Shown here piece after piece: positions 53,606 to 64,000 of a stretch of 64,000 nucleotides of DNA. Under the pieces are notes generated by a model. The model made no database searches. It was not told the DNA's origin and worked only from the letters and a program-made list of their open reading frames with translations. The DNA lies in contig OZ038378.1 in the NCBI GenBank assembly GCA_964036045.1, forward strand, positions 37,325,228 to 37,389,227, read 5' to 3'. Source of the stretch: Eutreptiella sp. 'Long Island Sound 2002'. Its lineage: Eukaryota > Euglenozoa > Euglenophyceae > Eutreptiales > Eutreptiaceae. The number at the start of each line of letters is the position of its first letter. Positions within the stretch are counted from its first letter, which is position 1. The position numbers and the translations under genes are program-made.

Positions 53606-54654
53606 CTTGAGCGTAGTGTATATGCCTGGAAAGGACAAAACTGTGGCCGATTGCCTGCGTCGTTGGGCCAGCCCGGCCAGGAAAGCATGGATGGACATCT
53701 CCATGCATGGCGACGCCGACGAGATTGCTGAGGCCAAGCGTAACATTGAGGAGGAGCGTCCCCTGGACGAAGGCGAGGCCGAAGGCTTTGTGGTGATGGG
53801 ATCCTGCGCGGAGCTGGCCAAAGTCCCAGATGCCAAGGTGCAAGCGGTGGAGGCGCAATTGAAGGTGGAAGACATGGTACGAGCCATTGAAGGAGTACAA
53901 TCGGTTTTGATAAAGGATTGGTCCGATGATTATGCAAACTCGGACCATTGGCTCAAGTACTGGAATGTGGTGAGTGCGCCATACGACAACCATTGGAGTG
54001 AGGGATTGACGGAAGACGGGGACAAGCTCTTCCTCCATGACAAGCTTTTGGTTCCCGAAAGCGGGCCGGAGGACTTGATTGAACATTGGCACAACGCTCA
54101 GCTGATGCAGTTGGGACGAGATAAATTGCAGAAGGACTTGGAGTCGAGGTGTTTGTTCCCTCTGGGCTATTAGGCGGTTTTGAACCGGTATTGCAAGGCG
54201 TGTGCGGTCTGCAGGGCCACCAAACTGATGGAAACCCCGTGTACACGGCCATTCCGGAGAGTCCCATGAGGTCGTTTTGAATGGATGTCTTTGCGATGCC
54301 GGAAGTCACCGTGGAAGGCGAGGTCTTTGACCGTAACATTTTGGCAGTCGAACGCCACAGAGGATACATCGTGGCGGTTCCGGGCAAAAAAACCAAGAAG
54401 ATGGACAAGAGGGACAAGCACGGGTGGGGCTGCACGCCAAAACTGTGGCGCAAGCAATGATCTGGCATTGCTTGACGGTATTTGATGTCACAGCCGTGAT
54501 GTGCAGCGACAGGGGTACGCAGTTCGTTGGCGCATGGTTTTGCACGATTTGCAAGTACATGGGTGTGAGGCATGCCAAAACGGTGGCATATCACAGCCGT
54601 TCCACCGGAAGTGCAGAGGTGGCGGGCAGGCAATTCGCCGAAAAATTACGCTAA
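53442..54654 (+). pseudogene. gypsy-2 RNase H end and integrase
   Basis: CTDHQSLQSRHKEHPDTP and DKTVADCLRRW close RNase H. Integrase fragments follow in several frames: AERHRGYIVAVPGKK-like (about 54350, with Glu where the catalytic Asp is expected), MCSDRGTQFVGAWF (second Asp, about 54500) and GSAEVAGRQFAEKLR (Glu, about 54610). Unlike gypsy-1, no chromodomain is visible downstream. Confidence 0.8.
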
Positions 54655-56137
54655 TTGCATATTGCGGAGCCGGGTAGAAACTGGTATCATTCCCTTTGGA
54701 GGGTTCTGCAGTCATACCACGATTTACCCGGACCAGCTGGGTTGTTTCCCCATCGTGCCAAGGCTCAGAACCTTCCAGGCACCCTGCACCACAATTTCAT
54801 TGACATGAGACGGGCATTTGGAACCAAGATCAGCGTTGGATTGTATTCATAGTTTTTTTGTGTGGACAATTGGTCACCGCTTGGCCACGGGATTCCCACA
54901 GAACCATGGTTGTCAAGAACCCCTCAAAATATCCTATTTTTCTGGCCGGAGCCTTCGGTAAGTGCATCGGCGTGAGCAACACCCCCGCTATATGAGATCG
55001 TTCTTGGATTTCTAGGTTGGAGTTCCAGGGTCTACGGGGGATATGAAGTTGATTTTTATTTGTTTTGATCTCCTCACCCACTTTGCGCTGTTGCTTTGTT
55101 TTCGCCGTTCTTTGCAGCGATTGCACCTATTTGGAGGTTGCTGGACTGCGGGTTGTGCTAAATCCCTCCCAAACCACCACCTCCATTTTTAGCACACCAC
55201 ATTCTTCTTTTAGAACACTTGTGCTACTTTTAGTAGCAAAATTTATATTTTTAGAACTCCACCATACCGTTGTGCTAAATCCCTCCCAAACCACCACCTC
55301 CATTTTTAGCACACCACATTCTTTTTTTAGAACACTTGTGCTACTTTTAGTAGCAAAATTTATATTTTTAGAACTCCACCATACCGGCCCCGTTTCGCGT
55401 TTCGTCTGAATCTGCAGCCAGCCGATAGCTGTCACCGTCGCATTAGTGAGATCTGTTTCTCTCCAGGGTTTCTCAGTTTGGAGATTTTGCTTTTCGTTTG
55501 CTATTTTTAGTAACAAATGTTACTATTTTTAGTAGAACATTTTTTGCTCATTTTTTCAAATTTGGGGCACCTAGGGACCATCCGACCGGATCCACGACTA
55601 TTTTTTCGCAAGCTGGGCGCAATTGCAACGTCGGATCGAATTTATCTTGCAACTGGAGCCTGGTTCGGAACGGTGGACCCGAAAAACAAATTTACGGAAA
55701 AGAATGTTTTTCACAAAAAAAAACAACCTCTCCCTTGTTCGTGTATACGCTCGTCATGGTGCACTGTCATCCCCCCTCCAAGTGTCAATGTCTCCAGGAG
55801 TTGATCCAATGCTCTCAAGTCTCTTGGTGGGAGTGCGGGTCATGCAACGGGTTACCGCTGTGCGTGTCAAGCCTCATAAACCTGTCTGTGGTCTATTATG
55901 TTGACTAGTCGACGACGTTGCTTTTGTCCATCTTTGATCCGCCGAGCCTATGCCTTTAGGTTTAGTTCGTGACTGGAGGGTCTTACTTCTTGTGAGTTCC
56001 CATCCTACCTCCCCCCGACTACTTGTGCTCGTGGCCACTGTGTATGTGGGACCCTCCCGCAATGGGGGGAGTGCCAATGGAATAACCGGGATCCTCCCAT
56101 CCTCTTTATATTTTTCCGAGCAGGTGACAATGCTCTG
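54655..56137 (+). other. gypsy-2 3' non-coding internal region
   Basis: About 1.5 kb without genes. It contains a 117-bp tandem duplication (55154-55387) with an internal GCTACTTTTAGTAGC hairpin in each unit. The last ~440 bp match 26959-27397. Confidence 0.65.
55154..55387 (+). repeat. 117-bp tandem duplication
   Basis: Two near-identical units start tgtgctaaatccctccc at 55154 and 55271. Confidence 0.85.
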
Positions 56138-56147
56138 GGAAGGGGGG
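56138..56147 (+). promoter_or_regulatory. Poly-purine tract of gypsy-2
   Basis: GGAAGGGGGG directly precedes the 3' LTR start TGAACCCGG. The same sequence precedes the LTR at 27398. Confidence 0.8.
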
Positions 56148-58760
56148 TGAACCCGGTTCGGATTGCATTTGGCTGCATCTCTATCCTACATTTCACCAAT
56201 TTCAGCGATCTCAGCAGTGTCGGGTATAAATTCAGGGGAATTCCGAAGTTATATCATTGATAATTCCCAGGATGAAGAATTTCACATTTCTGGTTCAGAC
56301 CAGGCCTGCTGTGTGTGCGGGCGCTCTTCTCGTGTTCCTGTTGGTGTGCGCGTGCTCTGTGTTCCTCAATGCGGGCCGATCGTGTGAAAAATCTTATCAA
56401 CGGGTGCAAATAGTGTTGGTTCTATCCCGTTGCGGAAATGGAAGCGAATCAAAAACTAGGGCAACACCAGTGGATGATAGAAGGCCCGCAATTGCGATCC
56501 GGCCGAACCCTGGTGTGGAGCCTCCGCCCCCACCGGCTGTCGCCCTTGAGGAGACTGGTGTACATTAATGGGCGCATCTGCTTCGGCAGTGCCACGCCTA
56601 CGTGCATGGGGGAGCACAAGTCCCTTGAAGCTGGAGGAGCCCTGGTGGAGGTGAAGTGGGGATGGATGTGGCTGAGGTAGACGCACCGGAAGGGGAGAAA
56701 GTAGCTCGGTCGTTGCTCCGCAAGGCAAAGCGATTCCTCATTCCTTGGCTTATCATCTGTTTGCTTTGCATGTGTCATGACAAGTCGATCTTCCATGGAA
56801 TCAAAGCAGGTGAATCTTTTGTATGTGCGTGTGTTGAACATGTTGTGTGCACGTGCAATGGGTGAAGAGGCTAAAGGTGGAGGATTGCACTTATGCCCAG
56901 GTTGCTAACCTCTCATTTGCTGTTGTAATCCCCTGACCTTCAGTGAATTCATGTCATTGGTCAAACATGGTTGATGATCCACTATCCTTCCCTTGGCAGC
57001 AAGCACTAGCGAATGAGTTCACTGAATTTGGCAATTGCATATACGGACAATCGTCGGTCAAGGTTGGGGCTTCTCACTCCAAGTGCATGAATGCTCTGCT
57101 GGGTCATGGCTAGGCAAAACTCTCCCTCCATATGCAAGCTCTCGGGATTGGGTTTTCGTGAGGTTCTCTTCTGGACCATGGATTTGTTAGGTTATCTCTC
57201 CGGGCATGGATTGGGGCGGGACCAACTCTCTCAAGGCCTGGACTGGGGCGGGACCATCTCTCTCTGAGGCAGGACTACTTCTCTTTGGGATGGGACAATC
57301 TCACATGGATGTGCACTCATTGGACCCGGGATACCTCTCTTTGTGCACTGGCTCTGCGGGCCGAGTCTAGGTCTCTACATGTGACCCGGGGCATCTGCTT
57401 ATCCAATCTTCTTACCCAATCTCTCTCCAAGTAGCATGCATTGAATTGGTTCGGTGTCACATGAACATGCAAATAGCCAATATTGATTTCACTTGTTCAT
57501 GTGTGGATGGTTTCTCATGCACATGACGATTGTGTTTGCCTATGCCATCGGGTCCCAAGCAATTAGGTACCAAGTGATGGGACTGAGTGACATGTCCAAG
57601 GATGTGAGGGCATGAGACATTTGTTGTGTGTTGGCTTCTTTCTTCACGTCTCTGGTTCGCGACACTCTAACCGTAGGGAGCTGAGCAATTGGTATGTACC
57701 ATACACTAAACATGTGAGGGTTGGTGAGCTGGCCCTTCTTAATGTCTTCTTTGCAAGCAGGAAGTAAACCCGCCAAGCCTATTCACTTGCTGGCCATGGT
57801 GTATGATATTGCTGAGTGACGGGCACCCGGCGTCCCGTGTGGAGTACCAAGGCATTGCCATTATGACGATATTTATGTCACACATGCCAGGTGATAGGTA
57901 GTGTTTGTCATTGCTGTGAGGTCACTCTCCCGACTCATATTTACTGATCCTCATTGCATGTTCTTCATACGTGCACATTGGTGACTCGTGAGGGTGGGCA
58001 AGTCATGTATGTGGCCATGCCGTACTTTGTGTTCATGGAGGCCATGGTGTCATGGTTGATCAACGGTGACAACATTTCTTATGTTTGGAGCCCATGTTGT
58101 TTCCTCAATTTTACCGTTTTGTGGGCAAGGGTAAGGATGGGCCATGTGCGCCCAAGCTTCGCGAGGAACCTAATGAGGGTATTGTGTTTCATATGCTTTT
58201 CTTTGTGTGTTGCCATACACCTAATGGACCGTATCGAAGTCATGGTGTCATGCATGATCTTCCGTGAACCAATGAGTCTTCCCAAGCCGTTGTATCGGGA
58301 CTGTGTGGCCATGGCATCATACGTCCATAACGGAACGCATATTTCGAGTGTGCATGGTCTATCAATCGATTCTTGGAGTAGGGATGCAACATAGTCTTCG
58401 ATAGTCGCATATCTTATTCCAGGGCTTCATCTCTATTTCTACGTCTCAACTCCTTTGCCCGACATTGTCATAGTTTGTTCCCTTCTCCATGACTTTCATG
58501 TATTGATGGACCCAAGTGCCGCCTCCGTCCTCAACACTTCCCTCAATTTGATTTGGTGGACCACGTATTTGGATTTCATTGCCAAGGTTTGCCAAGGTTT
58601 GTGCTTGTGGGACATTTTTGGAATTTGGAAATTGGTTGTTTGAAAGCATGGACACATTGGTGAGATGTAGGACAAAGGGTGTCACTAGGAGGAAGGCGGA
58701 AAGGTCTGGAATAGGCGGTAGAGCCCGCACAATGGCAGGGGCCGGTCCTACAGACCTTCA
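56148..58760 (+). repeat. gypsy-2 3' LTR (2.6 kb)
   Basis: It starts TGAACCCGGTTCGG and ends GACCTTCA. A TATAAATTC box lies near 56224, about 80 bp in. It matches 27398-29471 plus 33469-34053 with visible divergence. It has no long ORF. Confidence 0.85.
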
Positions 58761-59307
58761 TTACGCGCTCAGAGCATTCCACAACTTGATGAGTGTGCTT
58801 TTGAGGTTTTGCCACCCTGGTGAGCGCACTGTTGCGTGCACCTTGCACTCCGATGACAGGTTGTGGTGCTGCGGATGCAGACGGTGTTGAATGTGCCTTG
58901 TGGTGAGCAGTTTTGCCGCATGGGTGTTAGCCTCCGTCTTCCATCCTTGTGCGCTTTCCCGTGCGCCTTAACCTTAGGCGGCCAAAACCGGTACACATCT
59001 GTACCGGGGCGTTTGCAAATTTTGGCTAGGTAATTTGCTTCATTTACCTACTTCTTGCCGAGGGAAAATGTAAGCAGTCAGCTATTTGGTCCAATTGCCC
59101 TGAAAAATTCATGCTTTCGGCCCAAAAAAGCATTTGGTGGCTTTGGCAAATTACCTATATGTTTCTGGTAGAGGCCCAAAATCTGGGGTATTTTGAGTCA
59201 AATACCCTACTTTTTTGCTTTCGTACCTCAGAGCGTTTTGTCATGATGTTTTTCAAACCTTTTCATGCTCACTGACTGAAGGATGTAGGTGAATGATGCC
59301 ATTTCTC

Positions 59308-59339
59308 AATTTGTATTGCGACGCCTCGCAATACAAATT
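59308..59339. repeat. Inverted repeat, 14-bp arms, core variant
   Basis: AATTTGTATTGCGA and TCGCAATACAAATT flank a CGCC centre. The centre is a one-base-off version of the GCGAGGCCTCGC core. Confidence 0.9.
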
Positions 59340-59381
59340 AGGAAATAGGTAAATCCCTTGCATCATCCACATTCTGAATTC

Positions 59382-59401
59382 GAATGTGAGGCCTCGCATT
59401 C
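59382..59401. repeat. 20-bp palindrome with GAGGCCTC centre
   Basis: GAATGTGAGG and CCTCGCATTC are reverse complements except for one base. Confidence 0.85.
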
Positions 59402-59542
59402 CAAACTGGGTAATTTGGCTATTTTACCCTCATTTTCAGAATACATATTTAGAAATACACCTATTTACATTGATAGCTTCACTGAACAGCAACCACATAT
59501 TGGTCAACTGGGGTCCTTTTACAAATTCAAATGGAGTGTATT

Positions 59543-59554
59543 GCGAGGCCTCGC
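59543..59554. repeat. 12-bp core palindrome only
   Basis: GCGAGGCCTCGC is present but the arms outside it (ATT/CAT) do not pair, so this copy looks decayed. Confidence 0.8.
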
Positions 59555-59603
59555 CATCAAAAAGGTGGGTAAATAGCTCCATGTTCCCACAAAAAAGGTT
59601 TTT

Positions 59604-59625
59604 GGATTGCGAGGCCTCGCAATCC
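59604..59625. repeat. 22-bp palindrome, GGATT arms
   Basis: GGATTGCGAGG plus its exact reverse complement. It has the same length and 12-bp core as the copies at 50-4375 but entirely different outer arms. Confidence 0.92.
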
Positions 59626-59881
59626 CTGATGAGGAAGTCTGAAAAGGCACCCCTTTTGTACAGCCTTGTTGAGAAAAAAACTTTTTTTGAGACGAATTCC
59701 CGCTTCAAAAAATCGTTGACAAAAAAAGGGGTAGTTGGTAGGATTTGCGCACCATATTTTTCTGTTCCTCTTTCTAACGAGGTAGGTAGGTAGGTATCTT
59801 CGGGACCTCGGGATGCCTCCTTTGACAATGCAGGAAGGAGGTCTTACCAAGGGGACGTCCTGTCCCTCCCACTGCCCTAGG

Positions 59882-61034
59882 TCAGGTGCCTCTTAAGCCA
59901 CTCCCGCAGGTGCTTGGGAAGGCAGTGTCGCGACCACTTGGTCCAGGTGTCCGGGGTGGGAGGGTGTCCCCACATGTGTCCGTGGATAGGGTCACATGCC
60001 CCCTCCTGTGGGCGGCAGCTCTGGGGGCTGCCCAGCCGTATGGAGTATCTCTCACCACAGGGGGTATTGCTCCCGCAAGTCTACGGTACGACCGCCTCAG
60101 CCCTGTGGCTCGAGTTGCGGGGCCCAGCTGCATGGCAGGCGACCCTCTCCTGGGCTGTGTGCCGGCACGCCTGTCATCAGTGGCTTCCATGGCTCCGGGC
60201 GACGTTTGCCATGGTCCCCGATGCAGCCTGACAGGGCTCGGACCAGCGGCCTTGGAGTACTGCTCCTGCCACTGGCCCGGTGGGCCGGCTGGGTCGCCCC
60301 AGTGCGTCCGACCCTGGGGGTGTAGGCCGTGGTGTCCTGTCCCTTTGCTGCCCTCGGAGTATGTGCGTGTGCGGTGTGCTGGCCCACGTGGCGCCTGTTC
60401 ACCGGTGTGCGCGCTGTGTGGGGTGCGTGTGTGCTGTTGGTGGTTGTGTCCCTCTTCCCCCCCCCCCAATTTTCTTTTCTGTTGTTTTTCTTTGCTCTGT
60501 ATTTGTTTTGTTTTGTCGTGCCTGTTGTTTTTTTTTCAAAAAAATGGAAAAGGGGGCGCGTGCACACTGCAGGCACAGGCATGGGCAACTGGTGCAGCGG
60601 TGCAATAGTGTTGCGTCCTCTGGTGTGTGTTGTCGTCGGTTTGGTGGCGGCCGCGCCCCAGGGGTGCGGCTCGCGCGTCCTGATGTACACGGGTACGGGT
60701 CAGGGTGGGTTTGGTTAGTTGCCTCTTTGCTTTTGGTGCTGGCTGGTTAGGTGGCTTTGTGGGCTGTGGGTGTGGGTTGTGGCTACGTTGCTGCCTCGGC
60801 GGGCTTGGTTAGGAGTCAGGGGTTAGCGGTCATGGGGTGCGGCTCGGGTTTGACTCGTGTTGGGGCTCTGGCTGGGTTAGGCGGTTCCGACGGCTGCCAA
60901 CTTGGGTTCGGCGTCGTTGGGCGTAGCAGTACCCGTTGGCATGTGTGTTGGCGCCCTTCAGTTTCCTGTTCGCTTGGTGTCTTCTGGGCGGGGCTTGGCG
61001 CGGCGCCGTGGCGATGGCTTGCTTGGTATCGGGG
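59882..61034 (-). other. GC-rich 3' UTR-like region
   Basis: No convincing frame was found. It includes a poly-C/poly-T low-complexity stretch at 60450-60545 ending in TTTTTTTTTCAAAAAAA. Confidence 0.4.
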
Positions 61035-63479
61035 TTAGGTGGTGGCGACGCTGGCTGGGGGGTCAGGCGCGTCGTGCTGTGTGGCGGGCAGGGCTCCTGG
61101 GTTGCTGTGGCTGCCGCCAGTGTTGGTGCGCCGACGCTTGTGGGGTGGCGAGGGGGTGTGTGTGTGCGGGGTTGGGCTTGAGGTGATGTCCCACAGGAGT
61201 CTGCCTTCTCGTCGCGTCTCCTGGACGGTCTCCCGCAGGCGCCTGAGGACATACGGGTGGTCCTTGGGCGCGGGGAGGTTGCGCGGGCGGACTGCCAGGG
61301 GGTGAAGCGCATCGGCCAGCATGGCTTCCCATGCGGCCTGTGGCATCCACCCCCCCAGCAGCTGGAGGCGGCGGTTCTCCGCCGACCCCTTGCGGCGCCG
61401 GTGTACGTGGCCCCCGAGGGTGGGCTCTGCCCGGACCCACTTTCGCAGCTCCCAGAGCTGCTTGTGGGTCCAGCGCCGCCATCACTGTCCCTGGGCGGGG
61501 CCGTGGCCTTTCAGCGGAGGAGTGGGCGTAGGTGGGTGTGATGGGGTCGTGGGGACTGGTGGCGGTGGCGGGCCTGGGGGATTCCTCGTAGTCCTGTGCC
61601 ATGGGGATGCGTGGGGAGCGGGTACGCGGGCGGATGTGGACTCGCGGGTACGCGCGCACGGTCTCAGCCTCGGGGTTGGGTTGGGACTCGCGGTGGCGGC
61701 AGTAGCGGCGCATTTGCACCCGGTGGGCTGGATGATCCGCATGGCATGGGCTGCCTCAGTGCCGGGGCTATGGACACTGCGTTTCCTACTGTTGTGTGGC
61801 GCTTGTGTTGAGTTTGGGTTTCGCGGTAACCCCGCCATTCGTGGTATAGGTCTTGGGTCGGTGTGCTTGCGTACGGGTTTTCGCTTCGCCCCTCCATTCC
61901 TTGCTGGGGCCTGTGGTGTGTGCGGTTGGGCTTGGGTTTTGGCCTGCACCCCGCCAGCCCTGGCCGGGATATTGGGGTGTGTGTGTGCCTGTGTGCGCGC
62001 TCTGTTTGTACCCCGCCATTCCTGGCTGGGCTGTGCGGTGTGGGTGTGTGTGCCTCGGCTCGGGTTGCCGCTGCGCCCCGCCACTCCTGGCTGGGCTGTT
62101 GGGGTGTGTGTGTGCCTGTGTGTGCGCTCTGCTTGTGGCCCGCGACTCCTGGCTCGGGTGTGCTGTGAGCTTGTGCGTGCTTGGGCTCGGATTTCGGCTG
62201 CGCCCCGCCACTCCTGGCTGGGGTGTTGGGATGTGTGTGTGTTTGTGTCTGCACTCCGCTTCTGCCCCGCCACTCCTGGCTGGGGTGTGCGGCGTGGATG
62301 TGTGTGCTTGGGCTCAGGTTTTGGCTGCGCCCCGCCACTGCTGGCGAGGGTGTTGGGGTTTGTGTGTGTTTGTGTGCACGCTCCGCTTGAACCCCGCCAC
62401 TCCTGGCTGGGGTCTGCGGTGTGGCTGTGTGTGGTTGGGCTCCCGTTTCGGCTGCGCCCCGCTACTCCTGGCTGGTTTTTTGGGGTGTGTGTGTGTTTGT
62501 CTGCGCGCTCCGCTTGTACCCCGCCACTCCTGGCTGGGGTGTGCGGTGTGGGTGTGTGTGCTTGGGCACGAGTTTCGGCTGTGCCCCGCAACTCCTGGCT
62601 GGGGTGTTGGGGTGTCTGTGTGTTTGTGTGCGCGCTCCGCCTGTACCCCGCCACTCCTGGCTGGGATGTGCCGTGTGAGTGTGTGTGTTTGGGCTCGGGT
62701 TTCGGCTGCGCCCCGCCACCCCCGGCTGGGGGGTTTGGGGTGTGTGTGTGTTTGTGTGCGCGCCCCGCTCGTGCCCCGCCACTCCTGGCTGGGGCGTGCT
62801 GTGCGGGTGTGTGTGCTTGGGCTGGGGTTTCAGCTGCGCCCCGCCATCCCTGGCTGGGGTGTTGGGGTGTGTGTGTGTTTGTTTGCGCGCTCTGTTTGTA
62901 CCCCGACACTCCTGGCTGGGGTGTGCCGTGTGAGTGTGTGTGTGTGGGCTCAGGTTTTGGCTGCGCCCCGCCACTCCCAGCTGGGGTGTTGGGGTGTGTG
63001 TGTGTTTGTGTGCGCGCTGCGCTTGCACCCCGCCACTCCTGGCTGGAGTGTGCCGTGTGGGTGTGTGTGTTTGGACTCGGGTTTTGGCTGCGCCCCGCCA
63101 TCCCTGGCTGGGGTGTTGGGGTGTGTGTGTGTTTGTGTGCGCGCTCCGTTTGTACCCCGCCACTCCTGGCTGGGGTGTGCAGTGTGGGTGTGCTTGCCTC
63201 GGCTCGGGTCTCGGCTGCGCCCCGCCACTCCTGGCTGGGGTGTTGGGGTGTGTGTGTGTTTGTGTGCGCACTCAGTTTGTACCCCGCCACTCCTGGCTGG
63301 GCTGTGCGGTGTGGATGTGCGTGCTTGGGCTCGGGTCTCGGCTCCGCCCCGCCACTCCTGGCTGGGATGTTGGGGTGTGTGTGTTTGTGTGCGCGCTCTG
63401 TTTGTACCCCGCCACTTCTGGCTGGGGTGTGCGGTGGGATGTGTGTGCTTGGGCTCGGGTTTCGGCTGCGGCCAGCCAC
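61035..63479 (-). pseudogene. His/Thr/Pro tandem-repeat protein with LINE-2-type C-terminus
   Basis: One minus-strand frame covers 63479-61035 with a single TGA at 61484-61482. The N-terminal ~560 residues are ~42-residue repeats (variations of QPGVAGYKRSAHTNTHTP and PARSGGAQPKPEPKHTHPH). The C-terminus reads WRRWTHKQLWELRKWV ... NRRLQLLGGWMPQAAWEAML ... YVLRRLRETVQETRREG and ends near PPHKRRRTN. This lines up with the LINE-2 last ORF (GGW, helical segment, PPHKRRRR), although the repeats themselves differ. Function is unknown; a nucleic-acid-binding structural role is a guess. Plus-strand frames of similar length here are shadows of the repeats. Confidence 0.55.
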
Positions 63480-63760
63480 TCCTGGTTGGGGTGTTGGGGT
63501 GTGTGTGTGTGCCTGTGTGCGCGCTCCACTTTAACCCCGCCACCCCTGGCTCGGGTGTGCGGTTTGGATGTGCGTGCTATGGCTTGGCTTTCCGCTGCGC
63601 CCCGCCACTCCTGGCTGGGGTGTTGGGGTGTGTGTGTGTATCTGTTTGCACTCCGCTTGTGCCCTACCACTCCTGCCCGGGCTGTGCGGCGTGGGTGTGT
63701 GTGCTTGGGCTTGGGTTTCAGCTGCGCCCCGACACTGCTGGCTTGGTGTATTTCCTTGCC
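61800..63760. repeat. Minisatellite, ~127-bp dimeric unit, about 15 copies
   Basis: Each unit is a pair of half-units that both begin ccccgccactcctggctggg. One continues with gtgttggggtgtgtgtg and the other with gtgcggtgtgggtgtg and then gggctcgggtttcggctgcg. Spacing varies between about 125 and 129 bp. Alternating tg runs make it prone to slippage. Confidence 0.9.
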
Positions 63761-64000
63761 AAAAGGTTAGCTTTAGTTTTTATAATGAGGCCTAAAGGCA
63801 TAACACATTTTTATCTTAGTATTGGCCTATCCAAAAAGGGGTGACAGGACATTTTGACCTATAAAACCAAGCATCAAGCTTTGGAGGTTGTGCGGACCCC
63901 TGACCCCCCAACTGATTGATCTTTTACACCATTTCCTGGACTGACTGAGGCGCTGACATTGATCCAGAGCCCATACATGTTTCTTTTTTTTCTTATGAAT
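63761..64000. other. Non-coding end of window
   Basis: AT-richer sequence after the minisatellite; nothing recognised. Confidence 0.4.

Larger units (their letters stand above)
27398..58760 (+). mobile_element. Ty3/gypsy element 'gypsy-2' with nested insertions
   Basis: It consists of a 5' LTR (27398-34053, interrupted), a PBS, a leader interrupted by LINE-2, decayed gag-pol at 47.2-54.7 kb, ~1.5 kb of 3' non-coding sequence, a poly-purine tract and a 3' LTR (56148-58760). LTRs start TGAA and end TTCA. Frames are broken many times, so the copy is dead. Because the 5' LTR is preceded by another poly-purine tract and internal end, the arrangement is a partial tandem array sharing an LTR. Confidence 0.85.
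58761..59780. other. Non-coding flank with palindromes
   Basis: No gene is supported. It holds the four GCGAGGCCTCGC-type palindromes listed separately and repeated phrases such as aaattacctat and gtaatttg near 59030-59160. Confidence 0.5.
59780..63760 (-). mobile_element. 3' part of a LINE-2 relative (minus strand)
   Basis: Read on the minus strand, a long ORF with tandem repeats ends in a domain homologous to the C-terminus of the LINE-2 last ORF. About 1.1 kb of GC-rich 3' UTR follows, ending in a (TACC)n run at about 59780-59795 that could be the repeat tail. The RT part would lie beyond the right edge of the window. The insertion is in opposite orientation to LINE-2. Confidence 0.55.

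Noticed and set aside
59386-60750. Small proteins on either strand in the right flank
   Set aside because: They are short, mutually overlapping frames with no motif; the region is repeat or UTR sequence.
61321-63844. Plus-strand proteins of 663-737 residues in the minisatellite
   Set aside because: They are products of GC-rich tandem repeats; homology to the LINE-2 last ORF supports the minus strand instead.

Overview
The window is nuclear DNA from a repeat-rich eukaryote. The evidence is spliceosomal introns starting GTATGT/GTATGC and ending AG, chromodomain Ty3/gypsy (chromovirus) elements, APE-type LINEs with RNase H domains, TATA-bearing LTRs, primer-binding sites (PBS) that look complementary to initiator-Met tRNA, and poly-purine tracts. 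The overall impression is a microalga or other protist with a large transposon-filled genome. I cannot name the species. Nothing here is bacterial, although some open frames only start at GTG or TTG.

Layout. (1) 1-4.5 kb, minus strand: two probable cellular or selfish-element genes. One is a ParB/DGQHR-like protein with at least two small introns, and the other is an intronless 665-residue protein. Seven copies of a 22-bp palindrome are scattered through this block, and two of them sit in the middle of ~72-nt introns. (2) 4.56-14.2 kb and beyond: a chromovirus (here 'gypsy-1'), truncated at its 5' end and lightly decayed, with Gag, protease, a methyltransferase-like domain, RT, RNase H, integrase and chromodomain, then a poly-purine tract and the start of a 3' LTR. 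(3) 14.3-18.9 kb: non-coding repeats. (4) 18.89-25.17 kb: an apparently intact LINE ('LINE-1') flanked by 18-bp target-site duplications (TSDs). Its first ORF is an AlkB-type 2-oxoglutarate/Fe(II) dioxygenase with all metal and co-substrate residues, and its second is endonuclease-RT-RNase H. (5) 26.7-58.8 kb: a nested block. A second gypsy element ('gypsy-2') has ~2.6-kb LTRs. Its 5' LTR is interrupted by ~4 kb that includes a short LTR element with its own LTR pair, and its leader is interrupted by a 12.5-kb GC-rich LINE ('LINE-2') flanked by two 530-bp direct repeats. Its RT gene is interrupted by a ~350-bp MITE. (6) 59.3-59.6 kb: a second set of palindromes sharing the 12-bp core GCGAGGCCTCGC with those of region 1 but with different, mostly self-complementary arms. 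(7) 59.8-63.8 kb, minus strand: the 3' part of a LINE-2 relative whose last ORF carries a ~127-bp minisatellite.

How it fits together. The gypsy, LINE, short-LTR and MITE layers give a relative chronology. Gypsy-2 is oldest; the LINE-2, MITE and short LTR insertions are within it; LINE-1 looks youngest because its ORFs are open and its TSDs identical. The three observations I consider most novel are the intron-resident palindromes with a shared core, the AlkB dioxygenase carried inside a LINE, and the 12.5-kb LINE-2 family with extra 3' ORFs and a coding minisatellite.
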